A DNA stretch of 23,582 nt from an uncultured Clostridia bacterium. GTDB lineage: Bacteria > Bacillota > Clostridia > UBA1381 > UMGS1253. The DNA is taken from positions 1-23,582 of the forward strand of contig CAKSHP010000029.1 in assembly GCA_934457145.1 (NCBI GenBank), read 5' to 3'. Positions within the stretch are counted from its first letter, which is position 1. Every line of letters starts with the position of its first letter. Shown here piece by piece: positions 21,049 through 23,582 of the stretch. The notes under the pieces were generated by a model. That model did no database searches and was not told the origin of the DNA. It worked only from the letters and a program-made list of their open reading frames with translations. A program made the translations under genes and the position numbers.

Positions 21049-21452
21049 TGGGAACGAAGAAAAGTAAAGTTGATACCTCGGCACTGTTTCGAGGGATTGT
21101 CGGCCATGATGAAAGCGAAGCACCGGAAGTTAATTCCGGCGAAGCAGAAGCAGCGGCAAAGCTGCCGGTCGCGGAAGAAGTTAAAGCTGCTCCGGTGAAA
21201 GTTGGACGCAAAGCCAATAAGGAAAAGAACATTCAGGTATCTATTTACCTTACCCCGGATCAGGCAAAGGAGCTGCGGGTTCAGGACGCTTTGAAAGAAA
21301 AGGAAACGGATAAATCCGCTATTGCAAGAACCGGCATTGAGATTGCTCTTTCCTTGAACAAAGAAACCTATGCAGCTATGAAAGTCGCTGCGGATAAAGT
21401 CGGAAAGACACCCGGCCAAATTGTGCAAAAAGCCCTTGAACAATATTTATAA
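21048..21452 (+). CDS. RHH-type centromere-binding protein (ParB role)
   Basis: This 134-residue partner of ParA probably binds the plasmid centromere. The N-terminal ~60 residues are disordered, Ala/Glu/Lys-rich and begin MGTKKSKVDTSALFRGIVG, a likely ParA-contact segment. NIQVSIYLTPDQAKELRVQDALKE then KSAIARTGIEIAL is a ribbon-helix-helix pattern. The C-terminal ETYAAMKVAADKVGKTPGQIVQKALEQYL repeats a helix pair. Small RHH proteins are the usual partner of short ParA proteins in type Ib systems. Its start overlaps the parA stop. The AGTAC elements at the par and rep promoters are candidate binding sites, which is inference. Confidence 0.8.
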   Translation: MGTKKSKVDTSALFRGIVGHDESEAPEVNSGEAEAAAKLPVAEEVKAAPVKVGRKANKEKNIQVSIYLTPDQAKELRVQDALKEKETDKSAIARTGIEIALSLNKETYAAMKVAADKVGKTPGQIVQKALEQYL

Positions 21453-21479
21453 GTTGTCACAAATGAAAGGCGGTGAACC

Positions 21480-21842
21480 ATGAAACGATTAGGGGAATAT
21501 CGTTCCTATTTGCTTTACGAAGTTGAAGAACAAGACGGCAGAGATATTAACACATCAAGCGGAAGCAGATATATCCGGAATAGTATCTTGATTTTTGAAC
21601 CGGACGAAAACAATCCAAAGCTGGGCGATGAATGGCGAATGTGCAAAAACGAGGAAGAAGCAAAACGGACGATTGACGAGAGCGCACCTAAAATGCCAAT
21701 TCAAGAGCAAATGAAACAGGCAGAGGAACGAAGCCGGGCGAGAGCGGCGGCAATGGACATTCAGCGCAGAGCAGATATAGAGGAAGAACGCAGACGGAGA
21801 GAACGGCAAGAGGAAGCCTATTATCCTGAAAGAAAAAGCTAA
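21480..21842 (+). CDS. Unknown protein with a basic helical C-terminus
   Basis: This 120-residue protein has an N-terminal compact part (YRSYLLYEVEEQ, SILIFEPDENNPKLGDEWRMCKNEEEAKRTIDES) and a highly charged helical end (MPIQEQMKQAEERSRARAAA and RRADIEEERRRRERQEEA). The segment from about 73 resembles the SMKERMAAAQAEADRRN tails of ToxN and the ArdC-type protein, though more weakly. AAAGGCGG lies before the ATG. It ends the par operon and a strong terminator follows at 21849. I do not recognise a family. Position between par and mob genes would fit a transfer accessory. Confidence 0.65.
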   Translation: MKRLGEYRSYLLYEVEEQDGRDINTSSGSRYIRNSILIFEPDENNPKLGDEWRMCKNEEEAKRTIDESAPKMPIQEQMKQAEERSRARAAAMDIQRRADIEEERRRRERQEEAYYPERKS

Positions 21843-21848
21843 TATTTG

Positions 21849-21875
21849 AAAGCCGCCTTTCGGGGCGGCTTTTCT
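21849..21875 (+). terminator. Terminator after the par operon
   Basis: AAAGCCGCC (21849-21857), loop TTTCGG, GGCGGCTTT (21864-21872) with a following T-rich stretch. The 9-bp stem is perfect. Confidence 0.88.
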
Positions 21876-21891
21876 TATACGAAACAAACTC

Positions 21892-21920
21892 TTGCATAAA
21901 AGCGAATGGTATCCTATACT
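21892..21920 (+). promoter_or_regulatory. mob promoter
   Basis: TTGCAT (21892-21897) and TATACT (21915-21920) are 17 bp apart, upstream of the oriT-like region and mobC. Expected transcripts would run through oriT, so MobC or relaxase bound there could repress it. Confidence 0.6.
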
Positions 21921-21951
21921 TAAAAAAGAGCGGAGCGAAGAATAACAAGCA

Positions 21952-22060
21952 TTGGAAGTGTTAGCACACTTCCACGAAACGACGAAAATTGCCACGGGGC
22001 AATTTCCTCTGTTTCTGCTTGTTGGTGCGTTGCCCCAAACCCCACCGGCTAACGCCGGAG
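21952..22060. other. Putative origin of transfer (oriT)
   Basis: This non-coding region directly before mobC and the relaxase has three inverted repeats: TGGAAGTGT/ACACTTCCA (21953-21961 and 21966-21974), AAATTGCC/GGCAATTT (21986-21993 and 21998-22005) and CCGGC/GCCGG (22045-22049 and 22054-22058). The segment GGTGCGTTGCCCC (about 22024-22036) follows the second repeat and may hold the nick site. Clustered hairpins next to mobC are typical of MOBP oriT regions. The exact nick position cannot be fixed from sequence alone. Confidence 0.65.
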
Positions 22061-22108
22061 AAGAAAAGCACGGCTTTTCATAAAGAACGAAAGGACGGTA
22101 TTTGCAAG

Positions 22109-22444
22109 ATGGCAAATAGAGAAAGAACGGTGCGGCTGCAACTTTTTGTTTCGGAAGAAGAAGCTGATATGATACGACAGAAAATGCTTCAAGTTGGAAC
22201 TACTAACTTTTCCATGTATGCGCGGAAAATGCTGATAGATGGATATGTAATAAAGCGTGATTTTTCAGAGTTAAAAGCTCTAACAAAAGAACTGGCTAAC
22301 CTTGCTCGAAACATTAACCAAATTGCATTAAGAGCAAATGAAACTCGTAGTATTTACCAGCAAGACATTGACGATTTGAAACAGTATTATGGAAATGTGA
22401 AAAGGGCGTGCACAGAGCGTCTTGTAAAAATGATAGAGGAATAA
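22109..22444 (+). CDS. mobC: MobC-family relaxosome accessory protein
   Basis: This 111-residue protein should bind oriT and help the relaxase open the DNA. MANRERTVRLQLFVSEEEADMIRQKM then NFSMYARKMLIDGYV is an RHH-like DNA-binding start. NLARNINQIALRANETRSI is the conserved MobC signature. The C-terminal part is helical. I chose the ATG at 22109, which has a modest AAGGA upstream; an in-frame ATG at 21989 would add an unlikely leader that runs over the oriT hairpins. The relaxase starts 4 bp after its stop, so they form one operon. Confidence 0.88.
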   Translation: MANRERTVRLQLFVSEEEADMIRQKMLQVGTTNFSMYARKMLIDGYVIKRDFSELKALTKELANLARNINQIALRANETRSIYQQDIDDLKQYYGNVKRACTERLVKMIEE

Positions 22445-22448
22445 AGCC

Positions 22449-23582
22449 ATGGCTTACACAAGAATACACGCTATAAAAACAACCTTAAATAAGGCATTGG
22501 ATTATATAGAAAATCCTGCGAAAACGCAGGAGCAACTTCTTGTGTCCGGTTATAATGTTGATCCTATTTCTGCGTCAGTTGAGTATCGTATGACGGCAGC
22601 ATTGGCAAGAGAAATGAAAGGGGATTATGCAAAGACTGGTGGAGCAGATATTTTAGCTTTTCACATGATACAGAGTTTTTCTCCTTATGATAAAATCACC
22701 CCGGAACAGGCGCATGAACTCGGTAAAAAATGGGCTGATGAAATATTGCAAGGGAAGCACGAGTATGTAATCAGCACTCATGTTGATAAGGGGCATATTC
22801 ACAATCACATAATTTTCAACTCTGTTTCTTTCTTTGACTATAAAAAATATGAAACCAAGCCTTATAAAACGGCTGCGCTTTTGCGAAAAGTAAGTGATCG
22901 TCTTTGTGAAGAACAGGGACTTTCTATAATTCAAAATCCAAACCTAAAGCAAAAAAGCCCGACACATTACGAATGGGAACAGCACCGTGCAGGCACATCA
23001 TGGAAAGCACAGATCAAAGAAAATATTGATAAGGCCATTGAAGCGGCAACCGATTATGACAGCTTCAAAGAAAATCTGCGGAAAGCAAATGTTGAGATAA
23101 AAGAGGGGAAAAGAATTTCTTTCAAAATTGCCGGTTCGGGACAAGAAAGATATTGCCGTGGCGATAGGATCGGAGAAGAATATACAAGGGAAAAGATTGT
23201 TGCGAGATTGGCAGCACCAAAAGTAAGAGAGCTTCAAAAAGAGGAAGAAATTAAACATCGGGGAGAGAAAAACGCCGATTCTGCACCGCAGCCGGTATTT
23301 TCCTCTTATGATAAAAAGGTGGAGTGGGAAGCACAGAGAACAACACTTGCCGCCACAAAAGAACTGGCCGCAGCCTTAATGACGATCCGACAGGAGAACA
23401 TACAGCAAGAAAATGATTTTGAAATCAGGATCAGCGGCTTGTCTGAAAAGGCGGCGGGTGTCCGGTCAACAATGACAGAACTTTCCGGAAAGAACCAGCA
23501 ATATAAAAATGCGGCAAAGTACTTAATTGCATTTAATCAGTATCTTCCTATAAAGCAAGAGCTTGAAAAGCAACTTCCTTTT
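22449..23582 (+). CDS. MOBP relaxase, N-terminal part (continues at 1-362)
   Basis: This 472-residue relaxase (joined across the contig ends) nicks oriT and leads the strand to the recipient. The opening MAYTRIHAIKTTLNKALDYIENP has the likely catalytic Tyr19. DILAFHMIQSFSP is motif II. The metal-binding motif III is STHVDKGHIHNHIIFN, with His111, His116, His118 and His120. These features place it in the relaxase family of Tn1549-like elements (MOBP). A linker (about 180-260) follows, then a long coiled-coil C-terminus. It starts 4 bp after mobC. Codon use and site strength are like its neighbours. The frame continues from 23582 into base 78 of the window, which confirms a circular molecule. 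Confidence 0.93.
   Translation, partial: MAYTRIHAIKTTLNKALDYIENPAKTQEQLLVSGYNVDPISASVEYRMTAALAREMKGDYAKTGGADILAFHMIQSFSPYDKITPEQAHELGKKWADEILQGKHEYVISTHVDKGHIHNHIIFNSVSFFDYKKYETKPYKTAALLRKVSDRLCEEQGLSIIQNPNLKQKSPTHYEWEQHRAGTSWKAQIKENIDKAIEAATDYDSFKENLRKANVEIKEGKRISFKIAGSGQERYCRGDRIGEEYTREKIVARLAAPKVRELQKEEEIKHRGEKNADSAPQPVFSSYDKKVEWEAQRTTLAATKELAAALMTIRQENIQQENDFEIRISGLSEKAAGVRSTMTELSGKNQQYKNAAKYLIAFNQYLPIKQELEKQLPF
23506..23582. repeat. Terminal direct repeat, right copy (circular contig overlap)
   Basis: This is identical to bases 1-77. The relaxase frame passes through it without a stop, which supports circular closure at 23,505 bp. Confidence 0.93.

Overview
The window is a complete small circular replicon, not a chromosomal segment. 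Bases 1-77 are repeated exactly at 23506-23582, so the molecule closes to 23,505 bp and the relaxase gene runs across the junction. Gene content points to a gut-type Firmicute of class Clostridia (Lachnospiraceae/Oscillospiraceae sort): moderate GC, strong AGGAGG-like ribosome sites, near-consensus TTGACA/TATAAT promoters, and a transfer module of the Tn1549 kind. There is no tyrosine integrase or large serine integrase. There is instead a RepA_N-like initiator with in-gene iterons, a ParA/RHH partition pair and a small serine resolvase with a likely res site. I therefore read it as a self-transmissible, maintained plasmid that uses Tn1549-type conjugation genes. I see no antibiotic-resistance gene.

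Layout. The plus strand carries maintenance and DNA processing: a small ORF and repA (18195-19907), the partition operon (20043-21842), a likely oriT (about 21950-22060), and mobC plus the MOBP relaxase (22109-23582, continuing 1-362). A RelB/RelE toxin-antitoxin pair (449-939) and a DUF6075-like gene (1316-1759) follow. The minus strand is one long transfer operon read from about 17.9 kb down to 2.7 kb: pcfB, virD4, a Maff2 pilin-like gene, trbL/virB6, prgI/virB3, virB4, an M23 peptidase, DUF4315, topB, a lipocalin-like surface protein, a serine resolvase, an ArdC/zincin polyvalent protein and TTRAP. Between the 3' ends of the two halves sits a type III toxin-antitoxin locus (promoter, 37-nt tandem repeats, terminator, toxN).

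How it works together (inference from family knowledge). MobC and the relaxase nick oriT. PcfB and VirD4 couple the relaxosome to the VirB4/PrgI/TrbL/Maff2 channel, and the M23 enzyme opens the cell wall. TopB and ArdC assist DNA handling and establishment. RepA, ParA/RHH and the resolvase keep the plasmid, and the two toxin-antitoxin loci stabilise it and may defend the host against phage.

Most notable observations: (1) the transfer operon leader begins with exactly eleven GAG triplets separated by 2-nt CA spacers, the geometry of a TRAP (MtrB) RNA-binding site, and its last repeat can form one arm of a terminator-like hairpin; (2) the ToxN toxin has a 48-residue C-terminal tail nearly identical to the tail of the ArdC-type protein, and a looser version of that motif ends PcfB and another plasmid protein, so it may be a shared docking or transfer signal; (3) prgI and virB4 share about 260 bp in two frames; (4) eleven CAGGAC iterons lie within repA.
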